In this document: one piece after another, positions 44,546 to 53,320 of the stretch
Numbering within the stretch: position 1 is the first letter of the stretch
Layout: each line of letters begins with the position of its first letter
Assembly (NCBI GenBank): GCA_905479325.1
Contig: CAJQLW010000009.1
Coordinates: 24,023 to 88,022, forward strand
Length of the DNA: 64,000 nucleotides
DNA from: an uncultured Flavobacteriales bacterium
GTDB lineage: Bacteria > Bacteroidota > Bacteroidia > Flavobacteriales_E > Vicingaceae
Direction: 5' to 3'
Program-made: the position numbers and the translations under genes
Notes under the pieces: generated by a model
Seen by the model: only the letters and a program-made list of their open reading frames with translations
Told to the model about the DNA's origin: nothing
Databases searched by the model: none

Positions 44546-45588
44546 AGCGTAATGATTTCGTTTGTGTTAAAAGATTTGTTTGCTTTCTGCCCAAACACTT
44601 GTTTGTAGTCAATAGGTGAAATTCCTTCCCCCCCGGTTCGTTTTGCAATAACGTTTGATTCAGATAAAATCTCCCCTTCTAAAATTCGTGTTTTGGCAAC
44701 GAGGTTTTTTTGCAATGATTTCCTTGTGTTCATCTCTGAAGCGGTTGGTACTTTGTCAAACGAGCCTAAATAATGCTCAATTCTTCTTACTTCTACAACC
44801 AATTGCTTTAACTCTTCAGGATCTAAAGACGCTAAGTGATCTGGTCCCTCGTCTTCTTTATTTATTGTGAAGTGTTTCTCAATCATACAAACTCCCATTG
44901 GGATTGCATATGGCGCTGCGCCAATTCCAATCGAATGGTCAGAATATCCTACTAGTATATCAAAGTTATTTTGGAAAGTTTTAATTACGTTTAAGTTCGC
45001 CTCGTCGTCACTAATTGGGTAGTTGGCCGTGCATTGCATTAAAACAATGTTTTTGTTGTATACATGCATTTCTTCTAATGCTGCTTGAATTTCGTTCAGG
45101 TATGTCATTCCTGTTGAAAGAAAAACCGGCTTTTGGGTTTGTGCAATTTTTTTCAAAAAAGGCAAATTAGTAGTGTCTGTTGATGCTACTTTGTATGCTA
45201 CAACTCCAATTTCTTCAAGTTCAAGTAGACTCGTTTCGTCGAACGGTGTAATTAAAAAAATGATATTTTTCGATTCACAATACTCTTTCAACTCTATGTA
45301 TTGCTCTTTTTTTAGCTCTAGCTTTTTAAGCATATCAGTTTGCGACTCTGTTTTGCTAGTTGTTTTAGTTTGGTATGGAGCTTTTTCTACATTGTCAATG
45401 ATTAAGTCACTCGTCCGAAAAGCTTGAAATTTAACTGCATCAACTCCGGCCTCTACTGCTAAGTCAACCAGCTTCTTGGCCAAATTCATGTCACCGCCAT
45501 GGTTCACACCGGCTTCAGCAATAATGAATGTTTTGCCATTCTGTTCTAAAACCTTGTCTGCAATCTGTATTGTTTTGTTGAAATTCAT
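44542..45588 (-). CDS. neuB: Nonulosonic acid (sialate/legionaminate) synthase
   Basis: This 348-aa enzyme condenses phosphoenolpyruvate with a six-carbon amino sugar to make a nine-carbon acid. The TIM-barrel part has FIIAEAGVNHGGDMNLAKKL, DAVKFQAFRTSDL, LSTGMTYLNEI, VGYSDHSIG and EKHFTINKEDEGPDH. The C-terminal SAF (antifreeze-like) domain (about 285-348) closes the active site. Sequence alone does not tell NeuB from LegI or PseI. The adjacent aminotransferase makes a diamino acid (legionaminic or pseudaminic type) more likely. Five bases follow the neuA-like stop. Confidence 0.92.
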   Translation of the reverse strand: MNFNKTIQIADKVLEQNGKTFIIAEAGVNHGGDMNLAKKLVDLAVEAGVDAVKFQAFRTSDLIIDNVEKAPYQTKTTSKTESQTDMLKKLELKKEQYIELKEYCESKNIIFLITPFDETSLLELEEIGVVAYKVASTDTTNLPFLKKIAQTQKPVFLSTGMTYLNEIQAALEEMHVYNKNIVLMQCTANYPISDDEANLNVIKTFQNNFDILVGYSDHSIGIGAAPYAIPMGVCMIEKHFTINKEDEGPDHLASLDPEELKQLVVEVRRIEHYLGSFDKVPTASEMNTRKSLQKNLVAKTRILEGEILSESNVIAKRTGGEGISPIDYKQVFGQKANKSFNTNEIITL

Positions 45589-45593
45589 AACTT

Positions 45594-46289
45594 TTAAATT
45601 GTAGTAGGAACAAATTCTTTATTTTGAATCAAATGTTTCATTTGAATTTCTCCAAACTCCCAATCAAGGGGTTCATCCATTTCTAAAGCGGTGTGTTCAG
45701 GCATAATGTGGAAACCAAACTTTCCTGATATTCTGCTTTTGTTCTCTACAATATTTTTTACTGAGTTAACGTAAAATGCACCATTTTCGAGATAATACGT
45801 GTCAAAATCTTGCCGTCTTTGTCTTTTATCTAGCTCGAAGGTTAGTGGTTTTTTAGCTTCTGACCATACCAATCTTTTAAAAGGTACAACAGCCAAAATG
45901 GAGTCAAATTCAGTGCTATTATACATGGCTAAACCCTCTTCAAAATCACTCCGCTTCGTAAATGGAGATGTTGCCTGCACCAAGATAAAGGTGGTTTCAG
46001 GGTCTAATTTTTCCCTCTCAATGTACTCAAGCATCACTGATTCTGTAGATGATCCATCTTTCGCATTTTCCTCACTTCTTCTGTAAACTTTAACTTTGTT
46101 AGCGATTGATGCTGTTTTGGCAATCTCTTCACTATCTGTAGCTACAATTATCTCATCAATGTCATCAATTGCTACTAATTCATTGATATTCCAATGAATT
46201 AGTGGTTTGCCAAAAAAAGGTTTAATATTTTTACCTTTAATTGATTTACTTCCTCCTCTTGCCGGTATAAACGCGATGGTTTTTCTCAT
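45594..46289 (-). CDS. neuA: CMP-nonulosonic acid synthetase (acylneuraminate cytidylyltransferase)
   Basis: This 231-aa enzyme activates the nonulosonic acid with CTP. IAFIPARGGSKSIKGKNIKPF is the CTP-binding P-loop, FILVQATSPFTKRSDFEEGL the central core, and TYYLENGAFYVNS the sugar-side motif. It has no C-terminal esterase domain, as in short NeuA/LegF/PseF forms. It is first in the minus-strand operon, with a TATCTTTG -7 box about 20 bases before the ATG. Confidence 0.92.
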   Translation of the reverse strand: MRKTIAFIPARGGSKSIKGKNIKPFFGKPLIHWNINELVAIDDIDEIIVATDSEEIAKTASIANKVKVYRRSEENAKDGSSTESVMLEYIEREKLDPETTFILVQATSPFTKRSDFEEGLAMYNSTEFDSILAVVPFKRLVWSEAKKPLTFELDKRQRRQDFDTYYLENGAFYVNSVKNIVENKSRISGKFGFHIMPEHTALEMDEPLDWEFGEIQMKHLIQNKEFVPTTI

Positions 46290-46305
46290 AAAATCTATTA
46301 TTATT

Positions 46306-46313
46306 CAAAGATA
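46306..46313 (-). promoter_or_regulatory. -7 box TATCTTTG of the nonulosonate operon
   Basis: This is an exact TAnnTTTG match on the minus strand, 17 bases before the neuA ATG, in the 95-base gap between the divergent neuA operon and the + strand glycosyltransferase. Confidence 0.5.
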
Positions 46314-46384
46314 TGTTTTTACATGAATTTAATCAGGTATAACTATAAAAAGAGAAGTAATTTTATCCTTAAATATCAACTCAT

Positions 46385-48043
46385 TTGAAGCGAAATTTAA
46401 GAGCAATATTTATTGATGGAGAGGTTAACGATGAAACCATTGCAGCGTTCAAACATGATTTGATTTTTTCTTCTGAAGAGAATGAAAAATTAGCTGTATC
46501 TCTCTTTCAAATTGATAAAAGCAAAGAGGAGTTGAGTAAGGCAAAAACGATTGAGCAAATTGTTGGGTTTTACAACAAGTTAGATTCACACTTTTTAAGG
46601 TTAGAGGCTAATTTTGGAATTAATATTTGGTTTTTAGAGCACTTTAGGATCAACTTTCAATTCATTGAAAAGCAAAAGAAAGCTATTTTTGAAAAGGACT
46701 TTCTAACTACTTATCCTACGGGTAAGATTGTTAAACCAAAGCAAAAAAAATCGAAGTTGAAATTGTTTTTTAGAGCTTTAAATGAATTGCTTTTTATTGT
46801 TTTAAATGCCTTTTCACGTGAGAAGTTTTTGATTGGAAATGTGCTAATTCATAACGAAGGTGGTACAAATTTTTCAGCGCAAGAGTTGTTTGGAGACTTG
46901 AGTAAGAATTATCCTATTATTAAAATTCGTTCACTCCTTGACTTAAAACGTCCCTTACCCAAGCGATCTAAATTGTCAACTTTTCAAAACTCTGATAAAC
47001 TATTTTTTCGAACAGTTTGTTCGCCAAAAACATGGGTTCAACTGAACGCGTTCAATACTTCTCTGAGGTCTATTTTCTCAGAGATAGAGAAGACTCCGAT
47101 AACTCATTTTGAACAAGAAATCTTGAATCACTTGAAATCGAAGAGAACCTATTTTTCTATCATGTTTCTAAGGTTTTTGTCTTTTAAAAATTACTTTGAG
47201 AGGTCTGGTATTGAGTCAATTGTTCTAAGTGATGAGAATAGTCCGCAGCAGAAGGTAATTATGTATGCAGCGAAGAAAACCTCTGTGAAAATATTTGCCA
47301 TACAACATGGAGCAATTTATGAAAACCATTTTGCCTACACCTTTGGTAAATATAATCATCCACCGGTTTTGCCCGATATTACATTTACATGGGGTGAATA
47401 TTATAATGAGGTGTTGTTAAGATATGGTGGATACAAGGAAAGTGAAGTAAAGGCTGTAGGAAGTCTGCGAAAAACGCCCATTACTAGAAGCAATAAAGAA
47501 GAGGCGAAAGAATACACTCAAGTGCTGTTTGCAACTCAACCAATTCCAAATGAAACACTAAGAAAGCAATATTTGAGAGATGTATTTCTATGCTTTAAAG
47601 AGCTAGACGATGTGCTTAACTATAAACTTGTTCTGCGACCACATCCGAATGAGAAGGATGATTCTTATTTTCACAAGGTTTCGGAAGAAGTTGGATTTCG
47701 CAACTACACTGTAGAACGAAACGTAAGGATTGAAGATCATTTTGATTCGAGTGACATTCTTATTACGGCATATTCAACTGTTGGGGCGGAGTTTGTAGAA
47801 TATTTTAAACCAATTGTCGTTTTAGATTATTTGAATGAAGATATGGTAGGGTACATAAAGGAAGGAATAGGAATTCAAATCAACAATCGAGTTGAACTAA
47901 TATCTCGCTTCAAGCAAAATAAGTTAGAAGTAAATAGGTCTGCATATGAACGGTTTATCACAAGGTTTTTTCATGCTACAGATGGAAATGCAGCAAAGAG
48001 AGTAATGCAACACATTGCAGTTTTTTTATCAGAAGACAAATAA
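46385..48043 (+). CDS. GT-B glycosyltransferase, capsule/CDP-glycerol-like, possible nonulosonate transferase
   Basis: This 552-aa protein starts with TTG. The N-terminal 110 residues are helical. The C-terminal half looks like GT-B capsule enzymes: IFAIQHGAIYENHFAYTFGKYNHPP, DITFTWGEYYNEVLLRYG, YKLVLRPHPNEKDDSYF (HP-x-E motif) and ILITAYSTVGAEFVEYFKP (T-S-T-x-x-E-like). The HP and S/T motifs are shared with bacterial sialyl/Kdo-type and CDP-glycerol transferases that use CMP donors. It is divergent from the CMP-sugar operon and 6 bases from the flippase, so use of that CMP-sugar is inferred. Confidence 0.7.
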   Translation: MKRNLRAIFIDGEVNDETIAAFKHDLIFSSEENEKLAVSLFQIDKSKEELSKAKTIEQIVGFYNKLDSHFLRLEANFGINIWFLEHFRINFQFIEKQKKAIFEKDFLTTYPTGKIVKPKQKKSKLKLFFRALNELLFIVLNAFSREKFLIGNVLIHNEGGTNFSAQELFGDLSKNYPIIKIRSLLDLKRPLPKRSKLSTFQNSDKLFFRTVCSPKTWVQLNAFNTSLRSIFSEIEKTPITHFEQEILNHLKSKRTYFSIMFLRFLSFKNYFERSGIESIVLSDENSPQQKVIMYAAKKTSVKIFAIQHGAIYENHFAYTFGKYNHPPVLPDITFTWGEYYNEVLLRYGGYKESEVKAVGSLRKTPITRSNKEEAKEYTQVLFATQPIPNETLRKQYLRDVFLCFKELDDVLNYKLVLRPHPNEKDDSYFHKVSEEVGFRNYTVERNVRIEDHFDSSDILITAYSTVGAEFVEYFKPIVVLDYLNEDMVGYIKEGIGIQINNRVELISRFKQNKLEVNRSAYERFITRFFHATDGNAAKRVMQHIAVFLSEDK

Positions 48044-48049
48044 GAGATT

Positions 48050-49534
48050 TTGGGTATAGTAGCTAAACAAGCGTCAATTTCAGCAGTCTTAAGTTATTTA
48101 GGAGTGCTATTAGGCTTTCTAAATGTTGCTATTTTTATGAACCGATGGCTTACGCCTGATGAGTTAGGGTTAAGAAATGTGTTACTCGATATTGCGGTAG
48201 TATATTCTCAATTTGCGAATCTAGGTGTATTTAAAGGGATGGTTAAGTTTTTCCCATTTTTCCAAAATAATACTAATTCAGATCGGGGATTACTATCTAT
48301 TAGTTTGTTAACTTCTATAGTGGGATTCGGAATAATTGCTCTTGGTTTGATGTATTTTAAAACTGATTTACTAAGTTCATATAATTCCGATTCAAAATTC
48401 TTCTCAGATTATTATTGGGCAATTTTCCCGCTGTCGTTTATGCTTTTAATGAATGGTATTTTAGAAAGCTATCTACAAGCTAGGTCTAATACTGTTTTGG
48501 CAGCATTGGTGAAAAATGTAATTCATAGGGTATTAATTACTGTGACCATTCTAGCCTACTTTTTCAAAATAATAGACTTTCATGGCTTTGTGGTTGCTTT
48601 TGTTGTAAGTTATTTTCTGAACTCAATAATTTATTTAGTTTATTTAGGTAATAGGGGATTTCTTAGCTTTAAATTGGACTTCAAGTTTTTTAATAAAAGA
48701 CTTAGAAAGGTTTTTTACAACTATAGTTTATTCTCTATTCTTTCTAACTTTTCGTCGATTCTAGTTACAAAGGTTGACGCTTTAATGGTTTGGCATTACC
48801 TAGGCTTAACTGCAGCTGCAATTTATACTAACTCTTTATTTTTGACAGTTTTAATTATGGTTCCGGCAGTTGCAATTGCAAATATTACACTTCCTTTATT
48901 ATCTCATAGTTGGAAGAAGAAAAATATTTCTGAAATAGATATTTTGTATAAAAAAACAGCAATAAATCAATTCTTAATTGGAGGTGCAATTTTTGTTTTA
49001 ACTTGGGCAAGTATAGATAACTTTTTTCAGCTCCAGAGAGACGTATATGTAGAAGGAAAGTGGGTTTTCTTTTTACTGGGTCTCAGTAGAGTACTCAATT
49101 TACTTTTTGGAGTGAACAATCAAATTATAAATATTACAAAATATTACAGATTTGATAGCTACAGCTCTTTTGTTTTGGTTGTATTTACTTTTATATCAAA
49201 TTGGGTTATGATTAGGTGGATGGGAATTGAAGGGGCTGCATTGGCGACAACAATTTCATTGGTTCTATTTAACGTTATAAGGTCTTATTATATTTTTAGA
49301 AAACTTGGTATACATCCATTTAGCCCAAATACAGTTAAGCTTGTCATAATTTTAACTGTCTCTTTTGTGATAGGAAACCTTCTTCCCCATTTAAGTAACA
49401 TTTATTTAGATACCATTTATCGATCAATGATTGTTTGTGCTTGTTTTGGGATTCCAATCTATTATTTCAAAATATCTGAAGATATAAATCAAATCATAAA
49501 TGTCAATCTTCGAAAAATAGGGCTCCTTAAATAA
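48050..49534 (+). CDS. Wzx-like oligosaccharide flippase
   Basis: This 494-aa membrane protein of the MOP/polysaccharide-biosynthesis family has about 12-14 helices and begins with TTG. VAKQASISAVLSYLGVLLGF is the first helix, and GIEGAALATTISLVLFNVIRSYYIF is typical of late helices. It flips lipid-linked glycans to the periplasm. It directly follows the GT-B gene (6-base gap) and overlaps the convergent YihY gene by 8 bases. No Wzy polymerase or PCP protein is seen in the window, so the product could be a short glycan. Confidence 0.85.
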   Translation: MGIVAKQASISAVLSYLGVLLGFLNVAIFMNRWLTPDELGLRNVLLDIAVVYSQFANLGVFKGMVKFFPFFQNNTNSDRGLLSISLLTSIVGFGIIALGLMYFKTDLLSSYNSDSKFFSDYYWAIFPLSFMLLMNGILESYLQARSNTVLAALVKNVIHRVLITVTILAYFFKIIDFHGFVVAFVVSYFLNSIIYLVYLGNRGFLSFKLDFKFFNKRLRKVFYNYSLFSILSNFSSILVTKVDALMVWHYLGLTAAAIYTNSLFLTVLIMVPAVAIANITLPLLSHSWKKKNISEIDILYKKTAINQFLIGGAIFVLTWASIDNFFQLQRDVYVEGKWVFFLLGLSRVLNLLFGVNNQIINITKYYRFDSYSSFVLVVFTFISNWVMIRWMGIEGAALATTISLVLFNVIRSYYIFRKLGIHPFSPNTVKLVIILTVSFVIGNLLPHLSNIYLDTIYRSMIVCACFGIPIYYFKISEDINQIINVNLRKIGLLK

Positions 49535-50477
49535 TTCCTTCCTCTTTCTCTAAAGTATCTTCTAATGCTTTAGCACTTCCGGCTTGTTGTATGCTTGCAT
49601 TAAGTTCAAAGCCAACGAGTAAAACGTACGAATTGAAGTAAATCCATAGCATGATTACTATTATTGTTCCAATTGAACCGTAAATTTTATCGTAGTTAGC
49701 AAAGTTATCTACGTAATAGCCAAAACCAAAAGAAACCAATAGCACCATTAAAGTCGCTAGAGTAGAGCCAGCAGAGAAAAACCGCCATTTTAATTTTCGG
49801 TTGCCACCAATGTAATAGATAAAGGAAATGGCAAAAAAGCCTAGTGCGGCCATAATGATCCATTTACCAACAATTAGTAAAATGGAAGCGATACTGCCTT
49901 TTTCTAAAACGAAATTGACTAAATAGACAGAGAATAATATGGCGGCTATCGCAATTATAATAAGAATAGTAAGAATAAATAATATCTCCACTGAAAGTAA
50001 TTTCTTGTGAAAAAAGTTCCTGTTATGAGAGGTATTAATACTATCTTCGAAAGCGAGCAACATTGAGTCGATGCCATTTGTTGCAAGGAAAATTGCAAAC
50101 AGAAATCCGAAAGATAATAATCCTCCATCCGTATCGCTTACTAATTTAATGACAGTCTCTTCCAAAAATAAATATCCTGACTCTGGTAGAAGATCTTCTA
50201 ATAACTTCAATAACTCAGTTTTAAAGTTTGGAATAGGAATGTAAGGCAGCAGTGTAAGTAGGAATATTAACGTTGGAAATAATGCCATGAAAAAACGAAA
50301 AGCCATTGATGAGGCTTTTGTATCCAACAGTCCTTCCTTAATTCCTTTAATAAAAAACTTAGCAACGTAGTAGATGGGTAGTTTGTCAAACCCCGGAAGA
50401 ACAACAATCTTAGAAATCCTAATTGTCTTTCTAACAAAGTGTGAAGTCAGAATACGGCGTTTCAGTTGATCAATCAT
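49527..50477 (-). CDS. YihY/BrkB-family inner-membrane protein
   Basis: This 316-aa protein has about six membrane helices (first near 60-80). ASSMAFRFFMALFPTLIFLLTLLPYIP, ATNGIDSMLLAFEDSIN and YGSIGTIIVIMLWIYFNSYVLLVGFELNA are the family signature regions. The family was once thought to be RNase BN, but it is an inner-membrane protein of unresolved function. The gene directly follows nadC (no gap) on the same strand. Confidence 0.9.
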   Translation of the reverse strand: MIDQLKRRILTSHFVRKTIRISKIVVLPGFDKLPIYYVAKFFIKGIKEGLLDTKASSMAFRFFMALFPTLIFLLTLLPYIPIPNFKTELLKLLEDLLPESGYLFLEETVIKLVSDTDGGLLSFGFLFAIFLATNGIDSMLLAFEDSINTSHNRNFFHKKLLSVEILFILTILIIIAIAAILFSVYLVNFVLEKGSIASILLIVGKWIIMAALGFFAISFIYYIGGNRKLKWRFFSAGSTLATLMVLLVSFGFGYYVDNFANYDKIYGSIGTIIVIMLWIYFNSYVLLVGFELNASIQQAGSAKALEDTLEKEEGII

Positions 50478-51317
50478 TTAATCAATTGCTTTCAAGCTTA
50501 AATCTAAGCTGTTGATTTGATGAGTGAGCGCTCCAACACTTATATAATCTACGCCACATTTGGCATACTCTGCTATGGTTTCTTCCGTAATTCCACCAGA
50601 GGCTTCAGTTTCAGCATAACTGCCTATCATGGCTACAGCTTCGGTCAGGTCAGAATAACTAAAATTATCGAGCATTATTCGATCTACTTTTTCAGCTCCT
50701 AAAATGGTCTCGACTTCACTCAAATTTCTAGCCTCTACTTCAATTCTAATATCAATGTTGTTGTTAGCTAAGTATTTTTTCGTTTTGGAAATAGCCGCCT
50801 TTATTCCTCCTGCGTAATCAATATGATTGTCTTTAATCATTACCATATCGTACAAACCGAATCGATGATTTTCTCCACCACCAATTTTAACTGCCATTTT
50901 TTCAAATATTCGGTTGTTTGGAGTGGTTTTTCTTGTGTCTAACAATTTGGCTTTGAATGGGCCTATTAAAACTTTTAAATGAGCTGTATGTGTGGCAATT
51001 CCGCTCATCCTCTGCATGAAATTTAATGCTAAGCGCTCAGCAATTAGAATGGATTGAGATTTTCCACTAACGACAAATGCAATATCGCCGACGCTAACTT
51101 TCGCACCATCTTGAATTAAAACTTCAACTTTTAAATTGCTATCTACAATTCTAAATACTTCCAATGCAACTTCAATACCGGCAAGTATACCATTTTGTTT
51201 TACCAATAAATGGGCTTTTCCAGTAGTATCTGAAGGAATACAAGATAAACTTGAGTGGTCTCCATCTCCAATGTCTTCTGCAAGAGCTTGCTTAATAAGG
51301 TCAGTGTATTCTTTCAA
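50478..51317 (-). CDS. nadC: Nicotinate-nucleotide pyrophosphorylase (carboxylating)
   Basis: This 279-aa enzyme turns quinolinate plus PRPP into nicotinate mononucleotide in de novo NAD synthesis. Seen motifs: DIGDGDHSSLSCIP, LNFMQRMSGIATHT, LLDTRKTTPNNRIFEK (the T-R-K-T phosphoribosyl contacts), HRFGLYDMVMIKDNHI, and VDRIMLDNFS with ASGGI near the C-terminus. Length is typical. The DUF4783 gene precedes it by 3 bases, so these and yihY form one unit. Confidence 0.95.
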   Translation of the reverse strand: MKEYTDLIKQALAEDIGDGDHSSLSCIPSDTTGKAHLLVKQNGILAGIEVALEVFRIVDSNLKVEVLIQDGAKVSVGDIAFVVSGKSQSILIAERLALNFMQRMSGIATHTAHLKVLIGPFKAKLLDTRKTTPNNRIFEKMAVKIGGGENHRFGLYDMVMIKDNHIDYAGGIKAAISKTKKYLANNNIDIRIEVEARNLSEVETILGAEKVDRIMLDNFSYSDLTEAVAMIGSYAETEASGGITEETIAEYAKCGVDYISVGALTHQINSLDLSLKAID

Positions 51318-51320
51318 TTT

Positions 51321-51698
51321 TTATTCTTTTTCTATTCGAAACTCTATGATTTGCGTTTCCGATTCGGTTCGCTGATAAAGTATGTATGTTCTATAAACTC
51401 CTTTTTCTGTGGTTAGTTTGCCAATTTCATAAAGTGGTCTTCCATTACCACCGCCATTGTGTTGAGTATTATAGTCAATAAGTACTGCGTCGTGTATAAA
51501 TTTTTCAACCAATATTTTGGCTTGGTTGTCACTGTAATTTGATTTGGCTGTTGGAATATTTAGGTCGATTGTTTCACTAAAAAATGAAGTAAATTGCTCT
51601 ATATTTTTAGTTTTCAATGAATTTGAAAGTTCACTATTGGATTGAGCAAAAAGTTGAATAGAAAAGATTAAAAACAAGGAAAAGAATAAATTTTTCAT
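51321..51698 (-). CDS. DUF4783-family exported protein
   Basis: This 125-aa protein has a signal peptide (MKNLFFSLFLIFSIQLFAQ). The mature part resembles small NTF2-like domains: NSLKTKNIEQFTSFFSETIDLNI, then a Gly-rich turn (HNGGGNGRPLYEIGKL) and two strands. It matches the DUF4783 family, which sits beside nadC in many Bacteroidota as I recall. Role unknown. Confidence 0.75.
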   Translation of the reverse strand: MKNLFFSLFLIFSIQLFAQSNSELSNSLKTKNIEQFTSFFSETIDLNIPTAKSNYSDNQAKILVEKFIHDAVLIDYNTQHNGGGNGRPLYEIGKLTTEKGVYRTYILYQRTESETQIIEFRIEKE

Positions 51699-51715
51699 AG
51701 TATAAAATTAAACTT

Positions 51716-51744
51716 TTTGTAGCTTTCAATCAGGCTTATATTTG
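51716..51744 (+). promoter_or_regulatory. Complete Bacteroidota promoter of rlmH
   Basis: TTTG at 51716-51719, a 17-base spacer, and TATATTTG at 51737-51744 match the -33/-7 consensus used by the Bacteroidota primary sigma factor. The rlmH ATG is 25 bases downstream. Confidence 0.65.
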
Positions 51745-51768
51745 AAACTTATTAGAGAAGCTTGACAA

Positions 51769-52236
51769 ATGAAAATTAGATTTCTTTGCATCGGGAAAAC
51801 CACTGACTCACAGATTAAAAACTTATATGAGGGTTACCTGAACAGACTTTTACATTATGCAAAAGTGAGCGTTGAATATTTAGAGTTGAAAAAGAAAAAT
51901 CTTAGCCCAGAACTATTGAAAGAAGAAGAAGGAAAAATGATTTTGGCTAAGATTGATCATTCGACAAACTTGATTTTACTTGATGAATTGGGCAAGCAAT
52001 TTAACTCAGAAGGATTTGCCGATTTTTTGCAAAAAGGGTTGAATACCTCAAGCAGAGAAATAGTTTTTGTAATCGGTGGCGCGTTTGGATTTAGCAAAGA
52101 TGTTTACGCGCAAGCAAGTCATAAAATTGCGCTGTCAAAAATGACCTTTACGCATCAAATGGTTCGGTTAATATTTCTAGAACAGTTGTATAGAGGCTTT
52201 ACGATATTAAAAGGAGAGAAATATCATCATAGCTAA
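51769..52236 (+). CDS. rlmH: 23S rRNA (pseudouridine1915-N3)-methyltransferase
   Basis: This 155-aa SPOUT methyltransferase methylates pseudouridine 1915 in helix 69. It shows MKIRFLCIGKT at the N-terminus, LILLDELGKQFNSEGFADFL, VFVIGGAFGFSKDVYAQA for SAM binding, and MTFTHQMVRLIFLEQLYRGFTILKGEKYHH at the C-terminus. Length is exactly that of the family. It is convergent with galE, with a 4-base overlap. Confidence 0.97.
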   Translation: MKIRFLCIGKTTDSQIKNLYEGYLNRLLHYAKVSVEYLELKKKNLSPELLKEEEGKMILAKIDHSTNLILLDELGKQFNSEGFADFLQKGLNTSSREIVFVIGGAFGFSKDVYAQASHKIALSKMTFTHQMVRLIFLEQLYRGFTILKGEKYHHS

Positions 52237-53246
52237 ATCTTCATGTTTTGCTGCCATTTCCAAGCACTATCAACCATATCGTCAATGTTGAATTCTGCAT
52301 TCCATTTTAGCAGTTTTTTAGCCTTAGAGTTATCCGCGTAAATTGTTTCGACATCTCCAACTCTTCGTTCACCTAAAATATAATTTAATTTTACTCCGCT
52401 TACTTTCTCAAATGAATGAATCATTTCAAGAACTGAAGTTCCTGTTCCTGTGCCAAGATTAATGACATCGAAGTTTTCACCAACCATCGTGCTTAAATAA
52501 TTTATGGCCTTTACATGGGCTGTTGCCACGTCTACTACATGTATGTAATCTCTAATACAACTGCCGTCATTCGTATTATAGTCGCTTCCAAATACGGTTA
52601 ATTCTGTTCTAAGTCCAGCTGCCGTTTGTGTAATTATAGGTAGCAAGTTATTGGGACGTTTGGTAAATGCTTCTCCTATTAGCCCAGATTTGTGCGCCCC
52701 CACAGGATTAAAATAGCGCAATGAAATAATTTTTACTTGTGGGTTTATTTTACTGAAGTCTCTTAGTATCATTTCGCCCATTTGCTTTGTAGTTGCGTAT
52801 GGTGATTCAGCTATTCCGAATGGTGTCTGTTCGTTAACAGGTAACACTTCTGGATTACCATAGATGGAACAAGAACTAGAGAAAATCAATTGTTTTACAC
52901 CAAATTCCTTAATACACGTAAGTAAATTGATTAGCGAAAACAGATTATTGTCATAATATAATTCAGGATTTTGAACAGAGTCGGGAACAGATTTAAGAGC
53001 CGCAAAATGAATTACAGTTTCAATACGGTATTCCTTAAAAAATGACCTTAAGGAGTCTACGTTTTTTAAATCTAGGTTCAAATAAGTAATAGACTCCCCG
53101 GTAATTTCTTCAATTTTAGAATAATTACTTTCGTCTGAATTGATGTAATTATCAATTGAATAGATTGATTTATATCCTTGGTTCAATAGCTCAATTATGG
53201 TATGTGAACCAATGTACCCTGCTCCTCCTGTTACTAATATGTTCAT
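52233..53246 (-). CDS. galE: UDP-glucose 4-epimerase
   Basis: This 337-aa extended SDR has VTGGAGYIGSHTIIELL as the NAD-binding motif, SSSCSIYGNP with the catalytic Ser region, and ESPYATTKQMGE as Y-x3-K. FNPVGAHKSGLIGE and DGSCIRDYIHVVDVATAH are typical GalE blocks. It interconverts UDP-Glc and UDP-Gal (or the GlcNAc forms) and may feed the glycan region. A TATCTTTG box lies 17 bases upstream. Confidence 0.93.
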   Translation of the reverse strand: MNILVTGGAGYIGSHTIIELLNQGYKSIYSIDNYINSDESNYSKIEEITGESITYLNLDLKNVDSLRSFFKEYRIETVIHFAALKSVPDSVQNPELYYDNNLFSLINLLTCIKEFGVKQLIFSSSCSIYGNPEVLPVNEQTPFGIAESPYATTKQMGEMILRDFSKINPQVKIISLRYFNPVGAHKSGLIGEAFTKRPNNLLPIITQTAAGLRTELTVFGSDYNTNDGSCIRDYIHVVDVATAHVKAINYLSTMVGENFDVINLGTGTGTSVLEMIHSFEKVSGVKLNYILGERRVGDVETIYADNSKAKKLLKWNAEFNIDDMVDSAWKWQQNMKI

Positions 53247-53262
53247 CTATGAGAATTAGCTA

Positions 53263-53270
53263 CAAAGATA
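53263..53270 (-). promoter_or_regulatory. -7 box TATCTTTG of galE
   Basis: This is an exact TAnnTTTG match on the minus strand in the divergent galE/oxidoreductase gap. The + strand has only a one-mismatch box (TAATATTG, 53291-53298). Confidence 0.45.
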
Positions 53271-53320
53271 CTTTTCATTTGAAATAATACTAATATTGCA
53301 ACGGATTAAAAAAACAAGAT

